DNA of 64,000 bases from Pleurodeles waltl (lineage: Eukaryota; Chordata; Amphibia; Caudata; Salamandridae). How positions within the stretch are numbered: the first letter of the stretch is position 1; each line of letters begins with the position of its first letter. Location of the stretch: the NCBI RefSeq assembly GCF_031143425.1, contig NC_090451.1, positions 348,634,339-348,698,338 on the forward strand, read 5' to 3'. Below are positions 12,440-22,300 of this stretch, piece by piece. Position numbers and translations under genes: made by a program. The notes beneath the pieces were generated by a model, which worked only from the letters and a program-made list of their open reading frames with translations, did not search any database and had not been told where the DNA came from.

Positions 12440-13335
12440 CCATAATTGAACTGATGTCCAACATTGCTTCTAGTGGATTCTCAAGATCCCTCGAAACACC
12501 CTTGTCCTGGGGAAGTTTTGAAGCTTGTACTTCTGTCTTGCAAAAGGGAACTCCTTTCCACCTGAAATATAAGTTTAAAATAGTTAATTCTCCCCCAAAA
12601 GTGGAACTCTCCATTAGGGAAGACACTATTTAAAAAAAGCTTCCCTTAGCCCAAAGACCCCAAGCAACATTTTTCTGATCTAACTACTCCTTTTCCTGGG
12701 TAATTTAATGGAGATTATAGTGTTCATTCTATTACAACATGCTGAGACACACTGTTTTCTAGATGGGTCTCTGGTGGGGTTCTGTTCTGAAACTCAGTGA
12801 ACTAGATTTATCAGTGACATTAAACACCATCAATAATGATATTCTTCTACAATCCTTTACATTTTAGGTTTTCCACCACAGTTCTAAACTGGATACCATC
12901 CTTTGTAACTGATGGTATATAGGCCATTCAGTGCTACCCTTTGTCTCAAAGAACAGCACCCTTAGTGTCAGAGTCTCACCGAGCTCTATATTGTCACCTT
13001 TTTTATTTAATTTATTTAATATATATGAGTGGTTTGACTGCTTTACTCCTTTGGATTGGCACATGTGTTTACATATACACTGATGATACTCAAGTGAGTT
13101 TTGCTTTTCCACACCCCAGGAAAGAAATTTCAGTTTTCATATTTCAGACCTTATTGGGGAAGTCTCTCTGTGGATGCCAGGCAGTCTCATCACATTAAGT
13201 CCAACAAAGACTGAATACGTTTGACTACATTCCTTGGTTGTGGCTGCTCTCTCACTAACTGGACTCAGGGTTTGGGTCCACGTCTTTGTCTATTTAAGGT
13301 AGTCCAGAATCTTATTGTGTTATTTAAATACAAAC
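12440..13335 (+). pseudogene. Decayed CR1/L2-type LINE reverse transcriptase, 5' fragment
   Basis: This is a frame-shifted remnant of a non-LTR retrotransposon reverse transcriptase. Translating short stretches in shifting frames gives, in the canonical order: SWGSFEACTSVLQK (about 12505-12550), comparable to the conserved P-SWK...KK region; DLSVTLNTINNDILLQS (about 12803-12855), comparable to RT motif A (DLSAAFDTVDHDILL); SILSPFLFNLFNIY (about 12983-13024), comparable to QGSxLSPLLFNIY; YTDDTQ (about 13076-13093), the catalytic YADD box with A changed to T; LSPTKTEYV (about 13195-13221), comparable to LNPxKTE; and VQNLIVLF (about 13301-13325), comparable to VRNLGVLF. Several stops and frame changes show it is dead. 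It breaks off where the G-rich element begins and resumes at about 15000. Confidence 0.75.
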
Positions 13336-13423
13336 GGGAAATGCCCTCAACGCCGACTCCTAAACAACAAAGTCCAGGTTAACGAAAGCGGAACAATGCT
13401 TTCCTTAACCACGACTTTTTTGT

Positions 13424-13479
13424 TTTGTGCCTTAACCACGCATGTGCTGAACAACGCACATGCGTGGTTAAGGCACAAA
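13424..13479. repeat. Perfect 24-bp hairpin at the left flank of the G-rich element
   Basis: Arms 13424-13447 and 13456-13479 are perfectly complementary, with an 8-nt loop (TGAACAAC). Confidence 0.9.
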
Positions 13480-13529
13480 CAAGGGAGTCGGCTGAGGAGG
13501 ACGACGTGACGAGGTGACGACTCAGGTAA

Positions 13530-14805
13530 ATGGGGTGGGGGTGGGGGGTCGGGGTTTTTGGTTTAGGGCCGGGGTGGGGGGGGTCAGGGTATTTTCTGGT
13601 TTAGGGGGGTGCTGTGGGGGGGTGGGGTTTTAGGTTTTGGGCTGGGAGTGGGGGGTCGAGGTATTTTCTGGTTTGGAGTCGGGTGCGGGGGTGAGGGGTC
13701 GGGGTGTTTAGGTTTACGGCCGAGGTGGGGATCGGGGGATTTTCTGGTTTAGGGGCGGGGGTGGGGGGTTGGGGATTTAGGTTTAGGGCCGGTGGTGGGG
13801 GGTCGGGGTATTTTCTGGTTTAGGGGCGGGGGTGGGAGGGTGGGGTTTTAGGTAAGGCTGGAGTTGGGTGTCTGGGTATTTTCTGGTTTGGGGGCGGGGG
13901 GTCAGGATTTTAGGTTTAGGGCCGGGGGTGGTGGTGGGGAGTCGGGGAATTTTCTGGTTTAGGGGTGGGGTGGGGGGTAGGGTTTTAGGTTTAGGGCCGG
14001 GGGTGGGGGGTCGGGGTTTTTGGTTTAGGGCCAGGGGTGGGGGGTCTGTGTATTTTCTGGTTTAGGGGCGGGGTGGGGGATCAGGATATTTTCTGGTTTA
14101 GGGGTGGGGTGGGGTGGGGGGTAGGGTTTTAGGTTTAGGACCGGGGGTGGGGGGTCAGGGTGTTTTCTGGTTTAGGGCCAGGGGGGCGGGATGGGGGGTC
14201 GGGGTTTTAGGTTTAGGGCCAGGCTGTGGGGGGGTCGGGTATTTTCTGGTTTAGGGGCGGGGTTTTAGGTTTTAGAGGTGGGTTGGGGGGTAGGGTAATT
14301 TTAGGGATGGGGTGGGGGGTTTAGGTTTAGGGGCAGGGTGGGGGGCTCGGAGTAGTTTTAGGGGTGGGGTTGGGGTACTTTAGGTTTCAGGGATGGGGTG
14401 GGGGTTGGGGTTGTTTTAGGTTTTGGGGGTAGGGTGGGGGTCAGTTTTAGGGGCGGGGTTGGGGTTTTAGGTTTTCAGGGTGGGTTGGGGGTCGGGTAAT
14501 TTTAGGGGTGGGGTGGGAGCTTGGGGGGGTTAGGTTTAGGGTCAGGGTGGGAGGCTCGGAGTAGTTTTAGGGGTGGAGGTTGGGGTACTTTAGGTTTCAG
14601 GGATGGGTGTGGGTTGGGGTTGTTTTAGGTTTTGGGGTAGGGTGGGGGTTAGTTTTTGGGGCGGGGTGGGGGTTGGGGTTTTAGGTTTTAGGGGTGGATG
14701 GGGGGTCAGGTAATTTTAGGGGCGGGGTGGGGGGTTGGGGGATTTAGGTTTAGGGGCAGGGTGGGGGCTCGGAGTAGTTTTAGTGATGGGGGTACTTTAA
14801 GTTTC
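13530..14805 (+). repeat. G-rich minisatellite (GGGG / TTTAGG type)
   Basis: Degenerate units of roughly 35-45 bp alternate a G run (GGGGTGGGG, GGGTCGGGG) with either TTTTAGGTTTAGGG or TATTTTCTGGTTTAGGGG. The first half (to about 14250) favours the TTTTCTGG form. The second half favours TTTTAGGGG and TTTAGGTTTCAGG. The plus strand is extremely G-rich with almost no C, so it is dense in potential G-quadruplex sites. No coding potential: the open frames are by-products of the composition. Confidence 0.85.
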
Positions 14806-14840
14806 AGGAATGGGGACGCATGCAGGAACAATGGATGCCT

Positions 14841-14918
14841 ATCACTAATGCCTTTACCAGGAATGCCTTTACAACGAAAAATCGTTGTTAAGGGATTTGT
14901 GGTAAAGGCATTAGTGGT
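14841..14918. repeat. Hairpin at the right flank of the G-rich element
   Basis: Outer arms 14843-14858 and 14901-14916 pair perfectly over 16 bp. The interior folds again around 14870-14889 (ACAACGA / TCGTTGT with an AAAA loop), giving a two-tier stem. Confidence 0.8.
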
Positions 14919-14950
14919 AACAACGAGGTCATTGTTCCGACCTCGTTGTT
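14919..14950. repeat. Second right-flank hairpin
   Basis: Arms 14919-14930 and 14939-14950 are perfectly complementary over 12 bp, with loop ATTGTTCC. Confidence 0.85.
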
Positions 14951-14999
14951 CAGGCATTCGTTGTTCCGGCAGTCGTCGTTCCGACATACATCCAATCCA

Positions 15000-15650
15000 A
15001 GCTGACCCTGAATCCACAGATGTCTACAGTGGCCAATACGTGCCTTACCACCTGTGTATTCTAAAGAGTATTGCCACTTACATCGAAAAAAGTTTACATA
15101 TCCTAATAATAAATGCCATCCTTCAGTCTAGATTTAATTATGCAAATTCTAGTCTAGATTTGATTATGCAAATTCCGTATATCTAGAGCTTCCTGACAAG
15201 ATCTATTTTTAGAGAATACCACAGTTCTATACCAATCTCATAATGCCCTGTTTCTGAAGTCACTTCACTGGTTTCCGTTCCATGTCAAAATTAAACTTAA
15301 GGCCTTTAAAAGTGTTTACAAACCTGTGATTACAGCAGTCTAACCTAATTTACTGACAACTACAACTTATCTTTTTCTCATTCTCTATGTACTCTCCACT
15401 CATCTGCCCCAAATCCTCTTAAGTGTTACTGTATATTTTTGAGAATGAGCTTTTCCAATTTATCCAGCTAATATTTGGACATGCCATAACTACTGTACAA
15501 GCTCAAACCACCCTCTTGCTTTTTAGAAAACAGGTTAAATCACTTCCATCAATAATTAGGACAAATGTCCATTCCCTTTCTTATTTACATTTAGTCAGCA
15601 CTAAGAAGATTTATTTATGTGCACTCTATAAATAAAAATAACATAACCAC
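15000..15650 (+). pseudogene. Decayed CR1/L2-type LINE reverse transcriptase, 3' fragment
   Basis: This continues the remnant interrupted at about 13335. Visible peptides in order: YHLCILKSI (about 15048-15074) and IINAILQSRFNYANS (about 15105-15149), comparable to the conserved LVNALVLSRLDYCNS region; LKSLHWFPFHVKIKLKAFKSVYK (about 15254-15322), comparable to LKSLHWLPVxxRIxFKxLxLTYK; and LLLFRKQVKSLPS (about 15510-15550), comparable to the C-terminal FRKxLKT region. A 26-bp tandem duplication at about 15125-15176 disrupts the first region. Stops and frame changes are frequent. The 3' end is uncertain; an A-rich stretch lies at about 15628-15645. Confidence 0.75.
15125..15176 (+). repeat. 26-bp tandem duplication carrying two ATGCAAAT octamers
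   Basis: Two near-identical 26-bp units (AGTCTAGATTT-ATTATGCAAATTC) differ by an A/G change. Each contains a perfect ATGCAAAT, at 15140-15147 and 15166-15173. It lies inside LINE coding sequence, so it is a local duplication in a dead element. Confidence 0.85.
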
Positions 15651-15990
15651 CTAATTTGTCATTTATGGTAGTGTGCTGAAACTTTCTGGAGTTTTTAGCT
15701 CCTAAATATGTATCTTGGTACTTTTGTCTAACCTGATATTTGTGTGAAGATGAGGTGGTGGGTTATGTGGACTTAGATGATTTATAGGCCGAAGCTAAAG
15801 CATGAGGGGCCAAAGTACGACTTGCAAGCCCACTGGAGGAGGCCTTCTGGTAGAAATTGTTTGGCAGATGTCAACGGTTTGGAAGTCCCAGAGTGCTTGC
15901 ATGAAATTAAACAGACATAATACAGAGAAGGTCATATGACACTTATATCACCAAATACAATCACAAACCTAAATATCATGACCCTATACT
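15651..15990. other. Unassigned spacer before the TTAA-bounded element
   Basis: About 340 bp of mixed composition. I recognise no gene or repeat. Confidence 0.45.
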
Positions 15991-16004
15991 TTAACCTGTT
16001 CTGT

Positions 16005-16033
16005 GCCTTGGACGAGATGATCTCGTCCAAGGC
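16005..16033. repeat. Perfect palindrome in the element terminus
   Basis: 14-bp arms 16005-16018 and 16020-16033 around one centre base. The word GGACGAGAT is shared with the next palindrome. Confidence 0.9.
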
Positions 16034-16037
16034 TACA

Positions 16038-16086
16038 GTTCCCCTGTGCCTTGGACGAGATCATCTCGTCCATGGCACAGGGGAAC
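16038..16086. repeat. Long near-perfect palindrome in the element terminus
   Basis: 24-bp arms 16038-16061 and 16063-16086 with one mismatch and a single centre base. The inner part repeats the palindrome at 16005-16033. Confidence 0.9.
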
Positions 16087-16132
16087 TTGGGGGCGCGCTA
16101 GCTTCCATCCCCTCCCCCCCACAAGCCGGGGA

Positions 16133-16158
16133 TGGAAGGGGAAGACCTTCCCCTTCCA
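16133..16158. repeat. 12-bp inverted repeat
   Basis: Arms 16133-16144 and 16147-16158 are perfectly complementary (GGAAGGGGAAG type) around a 2-nt centre. A C-rich tract (16160-16182) follows. Confidence 0.85.
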
Positions 16159-16252
16159 CCCCGACCCCCCCCCCCACCCCCCTGTGACGTCAGTGCGCGA
16201 GCGTGCGCTGATTTGTCACAGGGGCCTCCCTCGTCGCGCTGGAAGCTCTGCT

Positions 16253-16676
16253 GGGGAGCGACCCATCAGGCAAGGGTCGCTCCCCTGGGGGGCAAATTGT
16301 ATTTAGGCCATTTCTGCCCCTCTTGGGGGCAGATTGGCCGATTTTAGGTCAATCTGCCCCCAAGGGGGCAGAAACCACTAGGCACCTGGGATTTGTTTTT
16401 TGGCGCCAATGTCACGCAGGGGGAGCGACCCCGTAGGCAAGGGTCGCTCCCGGGGGGGGGGAGCTGGGGGGGCAAATTTATTTTAGGCCATTTCTGCCCC
16501 CCCTGAGGGCAGATCGGCCAGAAACCATTAGGCACCTGGGATTTGTTTCTTGGCGCCAATGTCACGCAAGGGGAGCGACCCCGTAGGCAAGGGTCGTTCC
16601 CGGGCAGGGGGGGCTTGTGGTGGGAGGGGGGGATCAAATTTATTTTAGGCCATTTCTGCTCCCCACCCCTCCCGGG
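16253..16676 (+). repeat. Three direct repeats of about 150-167 bp, each with a GGGAGCGACCC hairpin
   Basis: Units begin with GGGGAGCGACCC at 16253, 16420 and 16570, giving spacings of 167 and 150 bp. Each contains GGGAGCGACCC, a short loop with GGCAA, and the complementary GGGTCGCTCCC (third copy GTT for GCT). Each then has GGCAAATT..TTTAGGCCATTTCTGC; the first two also have GGCACCTGGGATTTGTTT and TTGGCGCCAATGTCACGCA. The first also has a 23-24-bp inverted repeat (16313-16336 with 16350-16372). The third passes directly into the satellite. Confidence 0.8.
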
Positions 16677-17059
16677 GCCGGCTGAGCTAGAGGCCAAACT
16701 CCACAGGTAGGCACTTTGCAAAAAACACCTCTGTTTTCTGTGAAAAAATATGTTGTGTCCACGTTGTGTTTTGGGACATTTCCTTTCGTGGGCGCTAGGC
16801 CTACCCACAGAAGTGAGGTACCATTTTTATCGAGAGACTTAGGGGAACGCTGGGTGGAAGGAAATTTGTGGCTCCTCTCAGATTCCAGAACTTTCTGCCA
16901 CAGAAATGTGAGGAACATGTGTGTTTTTAGCCAAATTTTGAGGTTTGCAAAGGATTCTGGGTAACAAAACCTGGTCCGAGCCCCACAAGTCACCCCTCCT
17001 TGGATTCCCCTAGGTCTCTAGTTTACAGAAATGCACAGGTTTGGTAGGTTTCCCTAGGT
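16677..17059 (+). repeat. Divergent edge monomer of the satellite
   Basis: The first unit is 383 bp but differs at many positions from all others in its first half: CTTTGC for CTTCGC, TCTGTGAAAAAATATGTTG for the usual TCTTCCAAAAATTTGG, GTGTTTTGGGACATTT, and CAGAAGTGAGGTACC. Its second half resembles types 5 and 10 (GTGTGTTTTTAGCC, AACAAAACC, GTTTACAG). Confidence 0.85.
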
Positions 17060-19357
17060 GCCGGCTGAGCTAGAGGCCAAAATCTACAGGTAGGCACTTC
17101 GCAAAAAACACCTCTGTTTTCTTCCAAAAATTTGGATGTGTCCACGTTGCGCTTTGGGGCGTTTCCTGTCGCAGGCGCTAGGCCTACCCACACAAGTGAG
17201 GTATCATTTTTATCGGGAGACTTGGGGGAACGCTGGGTGGAAGGAAATTTGTGGCTCCTCTCAGATTCCAGGACTTTCTGCCACAGAAATGTGAGGAACA
17301 TGTGTTTTTTTAGCCAAATTTTGAGGTTTGCAAAGGATTCTGGGTAACAGAACCTGGTCCGAGCCCCGCAAGTCACCCCTCCTTGGATTCCCCTAGGTCT
17401 CTAGTTTTCAGAAATGCACAGGTTTGGTAGGTTTCCCTAGGTGCCGGCTGAGCTAGATGCCAAAATCTACAGGTAGGCACTTCGCAAAAAACACCTCTGT
17501 TTTCTTCCAAAAATTTGGATGTGTCCACGTTGCGCTTTGGGGCGTTTCCTGTCGCGGGCGCTAGGCCTACCCACACAAGTGAGGTATCATTTTTATCGGG
17601 AGACTTGGGGGAAGGCTGGGTGGAAGGAAATGTGTGGCTCCTCTCAGATTCCAGAACTTTCTGCCACAGAAATGTGAGGAACATGTGTTTTTTTAGCCAA
17701 ATTTTGAGGTTTGCAAAGGATTCTGGGTAACAGAACCTGGTCCGAGCACCACAAGTCACCCCTCCTTGGATTCCCCTAGGTCTCTAGTTTTCAGAAATGC
17801 ACAGGTTTGGTAGGTTTCCCTAGGTGCCGGCTGAGCTAGATGCCAAAATCTACAGGTAGGCACTTCGCAAAAAACACCTCTGTTTTCTTCCAAAAATTTG
17901 GATGTGTCCACGTTGCGCTTTGGGGCGTTTCCTGTCGCGGGCGCTAGGCCTACCCACACAAGTGAGGTATCATTTTTATCGGGAGACTTGGGGGAAGGCT
18001 GGGTGGAAGGAAATTAGTGGCTCCTCTCAGATTCCAGAACTTTCTGCCACAGAAATGTGAGGAACATGTGTTTTTTTAGCCAAATTTTGATGTTTGCAAA
18101 GGATTCTGGGTAACAGAACCTGCTCCGAGCCCCACAAGTCACCCCTCCTTGGATTCCCCTAGGTCTCTAGTTTTCAGAAATGCACAGGTTTGGTAGGTTT
18201 CCCTAGGTGCCGGCTGAGCTAGAGGCCAAAATATACAGGTAGGCACTTCGCAAAAAACACCTCTGTTTTCTTCCAAAAATTTGGATGTGTCCACGTTGCG
18301 CTTTGGGGCGTTTCCTGTCGTGGGCGCTAGGCCTACCCACACAAGTGAGGTATCATTTTTATCGGGAGACTTGGGGGAACGCTGGGTGGAAGGAAATTTG
18401 TGGCTCCTCTCAGATTCCAGGACTTTCTGCCACAGAAATGTGAGGAACATGTGTTTTTTTAGCCAAATTTTGAGGTTTGCAAAGGATTCTGGGTAACAGA
18501 ACCTGGTCCGAGCCCCGCAAGTCACCCCTCCTTGGATTCCCCTAGGTCTCTAGTTTTCAGAAATGCACAGGTTTGGTAGGTTTCCCTAGGTGCCGGCTGA
18601 GCTAGATGCCAAAATCTACAGGTAGGCACTTCGCAAAAAACACCTCTGTTTTCTTCCAAAAATTTGGATGTGTCCACGTTGCGCTTTGGGGCGTTTCCTG
18701 TCGCGGGCGCTAGGCCTACCCACACAAGTGAGGTATCATTTTTATCGGGAGACTTGGGGGAAGGCTGGGTGGAAGGAAATGTGTGGCTCCTCTCAGATTC
18801 CAGAACTTTCTGCCACAGAAATGTGAGGAACATGTGTTTTTTTAGCCAAATTTTGAGGTTTGCAAAGGATTCTGGGTAACAGAACCTGGTCCGAGCACCA
18901 CAAGTCACCCCTCCTTGGATTCCCCTAGGTCTCTAGTTTTCAGAAATGCACAGGTTTGGTAGGTTTCCCTAGGTGCCGGCTGAGCTAGATGCCAAAATCT
19001 ACAGGTAGGCACTTCGCAAAAAACACCTCTGTTTTCTTCCAAAAATTTGGATGTGTCCACGTTGCGCTTTGGGGCGTTTCCTGTCGCAGGCGCTAGGCCT
19101 ACCCACACAAGTGAGGTATCATTTTTATCGGGAGACTTGGGGGAACGCTGGGTGGAAGGAAATGTGTGGCTCCTCTCAGATTCCAGAACTTTTTGCCACA
19201 GAAATGTGAGGAACATGTGTTTTTTTAGCCAAATTTTGAGGTTTCCAAAGGATTCTGGGTAACAGAACCTGGTCCGAGCCCCGCAAGTCACCCCTCCTTG
19301 GATTCTCCTAGGTCTCTAGTTTTCAGAAATGCACAGGTTTGGTAGGTTTCCCTAGGC
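17060..19357 (+). repeat. Satellite block, units 2-7 (types 1-2-3-1-2-4/6)
   Basis: Six monomers. The last (18975-19357) begins as type 4 (GCAGGCG, TTTTTGCC) and ends as type 6 (TTTCCAAAG, GATTCTCC), so it is a hybrid. The type 3 to type 1 step shares the private change CCTGCTCCGAG (18119) with units near 46501 and 48419. Confidence 0.8.
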
Positions 19358-22300
19358 GCCTGCTGAGCTAGAGGCTAAAATCTACAGGTAGGCACTTCGC
19401 AAAAAACACCTCTGTTTTCTTCCAAAAATTTGGATGTGTCCACGTTGTGCTTTGTGCTTGTGCTTTCCTGTCGCGGGCGCTAGGCCTACCCACACAAGTG
19501 AGGTATCATTTTTATCAGGAGACTTGGGGGAACGCTGGGTGGAAGGAAATTTGTGGCTCCTCTCAGATTCCAGAACTTTCTGCCACAGAAATGTGAGGAA
19601 CATGTGTGTTTTTAGCCAAATTTTGAGGTTTGCAAAGGATTCTGGGTAACAAAACCTGGTCCGAGCCCCACAAGTCACCCCTCCTTGGATTCCCCTAGGT
19701 CTCTAGTTTACAGAAATGCACAGGTTTGGTAGGTTTCCCTAGGTGCCGGCTGAGCTAGAGGCCAAAATCTACAGGTAGGCACTTCGCAAAAAACACCTCT
19801 GTTTTCTTCCAAAAATTTGGATGTGTCCACGTTGCGCTTTGGGGCGTTTCCTGTCGCGGGCGCTAGGCCTACCCACACAAGTGAGGTATCATTTTTATCG
19901 GGAGACTTGGGGGAACGCTGGGTGGAAGGAAATTTGTGGCTCCTCTCAGATTCCAGGACTTTCTGCCACAGAAATGTGAGGAACATGTGTTTTTTTAGCC
20001 AAATTTTGAGGTTTGCAAAGGATTCTGGGTAACAGAACCTGGTCCGAGCCCCGCAAGTCACCCCTCCTTGGATTCCCCTAGGTCTCTAGTTTTCAGAAAT
20101 GCACAGGTTTGGTAGGTTTCCCTAGGTGCCGGCTGAGCTAGATGCCAAAATCTACAGGTAGGCACTTCGCAAAAAACACCTCTGTTTTCTTCCAAAAATT
20201 TGGATGTGTCCACGTTGCGCTTTGGGGCGTTTCCTGTCGCGGGCGCTAGGCCTACCCACACAAGTGAGGTATCATTTTTATCGGGAGACTTGGGGGAAGG
20301 CTGGGTGGAAGGAAATGTGTGGCTCCTCTCAGATTCCAGAACTTTCTGCCACAGAAATGTGAGGAACATGTGTTTTTTTAGCCAAATTTTGAGGTTTGCA
20401 AAGGATTCTGGGTAACAGAACCTGGTCCGAGCACCACATGTCACCCCTCCTTGGATTCCCCTAGGTCTCTAGTTTTCAGAAATGCACAGGTTTGGTAGGT
20501 TTCCCTAGGTGCCGGCTGAGCTAGATGCCAAAATCTACAGGTAGGCACTTCGCAAAAAACACCTCTGTTTTCTTCCAAAAATTTGGATGTGTCCACGTTG
20601 CGCTTTGGGGCGTTTCCTGTCGCGGGCGCTAGGCCTACCCACACAAGTGAGGTATCATTTTTATCGGGAGACTTGGGGGAAGGCTGGGTGGAAGGAAATT
20701 AGTGGCTCCTCTCAGATTCCAGAACTTTCTGCCACAGAAATGTGAGGAACATGTGTTTTTTTAGCCAAATTTTGATGTTTGCAAAGGATTCTGGGTAACA
20801 GAACCTGGTCCGAGCCCCACAAGTCACCCCTCCTTGGATTCCCCAAGGTCTCTAGTTTTCAGAAATGCACAGGTTTGGTAGGTTTCCCTAGGTGCCGGCT
20901 TAGCTAGAGGCCAAAATCTACAGGTAGGCACTTCGCAAAAAACACCTCTGTTTTCTTCCAAAATTTTGGATGTGTCCACGTTGCGCTTTGGGGCGTTTCC
21001 TGTCGCAGGCGCTAGGCCTACCCACACAAGTGAGGTATCATTTTTATCGGGAGACTTGGGGGAACGCTGGGTGGAAGGAAATGTGTGGCTCCTCTCAGAT
21101 TCCAGAACTTTTTGCCACAGAAATGTGAGGAACATGTGTTTTTTTTACCCAAATTTTGAGGTTTGCAAAGGATTCTGGGTAACAGAACCTGGTCCGAGCC
21201 CCGCAAGTCACCCCTCCTTGGATTCCCCTAGGTCTCTAGTTTTCAGAAATGCACAGGTTTGGTAGGTTTCCCTAGGTGCCTGCTGAGCTAGAGGCTAAAA
21301 TCTACAGGTAGGCACTTCGCAAAAAACACCTCTGTTTTCTTCCAAAAATTTGGATGTGTCCACGTTGTGCTTTGTGCTTGTGCTTTCCTGTCGCGGGCGC
21401 TAGGCCTACCCACACAAGTGAGGTATCATTTTTATCAGGAGACTTGGGGGAACGCTGGGTGGAAGGAAATTTGTGGCTCCTCTCAGATTCCAGAACTTTC
21501 TGCCACAGAAATGTGAGGAACATGTGTGTTTTTAGCCAAATTTTGAGGTTTGCAAAGGATTCTGGGTAACAAAACCTGGTCCGAGCCCCACAAGTCACCC
21601 CTCCTTGGATTCCCCTAGGTCTCTAGTTTACAGAAATGCACAGGTTTGGTAGGTTTCCCTAGGTGCCGGCTGAGCTAGAGGCCAAAATCTACAGGTAGGC
21701 ACTTCGCAAAAAACACCTCTGTTTTCTTCCAAAAATTTGGATGTGTCCACGTTGCGCTTTGGGGCGTTTCCTGTCGCGGGCGCTAGGCCTACCCACACAA
21801 GTGAGGTATCATTTTTATCGGGAGACTTGGGGGAACGCTGGGTGGAAGGAAATTTGTGGCTCCTCTCAGATTCCAGGACTTTCTGCCACAGAAATGTGAG
21901 GAACATGTGTTTTTTTAGCCAAATTTTGAGGTTTGCAAAGGATTCTGGGTAACAGAACCTGGTCCGAGCCCCGCAAGTCACCCCTCCTTGGATTCCCCTA
22001 GGTCTCTAGTTTTCAGAAATGCACAGGTTTGGTAGGTTTCCCTAGGTGCCGGCTGAGCTAGATGCCAAAATCTACAGGTAGGCACTTCGCAAAAAACACC
22101 TCTGTTTTCTTCCAAAAATTTGGATGTGTCCACGTTGCGCTTTGGGGCGTTTCCTGTCGCGGGCGCTAGGCCTACCCACACAAGTGAGGTATCATTTTTA
22201 TCGGGAGACTTGGGGGAAGGCTGGGTGGAAGGAAATGTGTGGCTCCTCTCAGATTCCAGAACTTTCTGCCACAGAAATGTGAGCAGGAACATGTGTTTTT

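Larger units (their letters stand above)
13340..14995. mobile_element. Foldback-like element with hairpin ends and a G-rich minisatellite core, inserted in the LINE
   Basis: The sequence between the two LINE halves has related inverted ends. Left 13348-13375 and the complement of right 14939-14966 agree at roughly four of five positions (both read ..CCT-AACAAC-A-GTC). Each flank carries strong hairpins (13424-13479, 14841-14918, 14919-14950). The interior is the G-rich minisatellite. I found no transposase and no certain target-site duplication; the flanking ATACAAAC and ATACATCC are only a weak candidate. The family is unknown to me, although similar AACAACG hairpin words seem familiar from newt sequence. 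It is presumably non-autonomous. Confidence 0.55.
15991..16676 (+). mobile_element. Possible piggyBac-like non-autonomous element, left terminus
   Basis: TTAA at 15991-15994 is followed at once by CCTGTTCTGTGCC and then two near-palindromes. TTAA is the known piggyBac-family target, and piggyBac ends begin CC and carry subterminal inverted repeats, so the architecture fits. The segment continues through C-rich sequence, a stem at 16133-16158, another at 16181-16222 and the direct repeats at 16253-16676, then passes into the satellite without a visible boundary. No transposase is present, and the right end would lie outside the window. The assignment is inference. Confidence 0.4.

Noticed and set aside
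13530..14805. Interstitial telomere
   Set aside because: There are no runs of exact TTAGGG. The TTTAGG words are part of a longer degenerate unit dominated by G runs.
13318..15002. Target-site duplication ATACAAAC / ATACATCC around the G-rich element
   Set aside because: It matches only six of eight bases, and placing it would leave poorly matching terminal repeats, so I do not claim it.
14698..15186. 162-codon open frame starting in the G-rich tract
   Set aside because: Only its last part (from about 15048) reflects real LINE peptide. The start is G-rich minisatellite and hairpin sequence, so the frame is a chance fusion.
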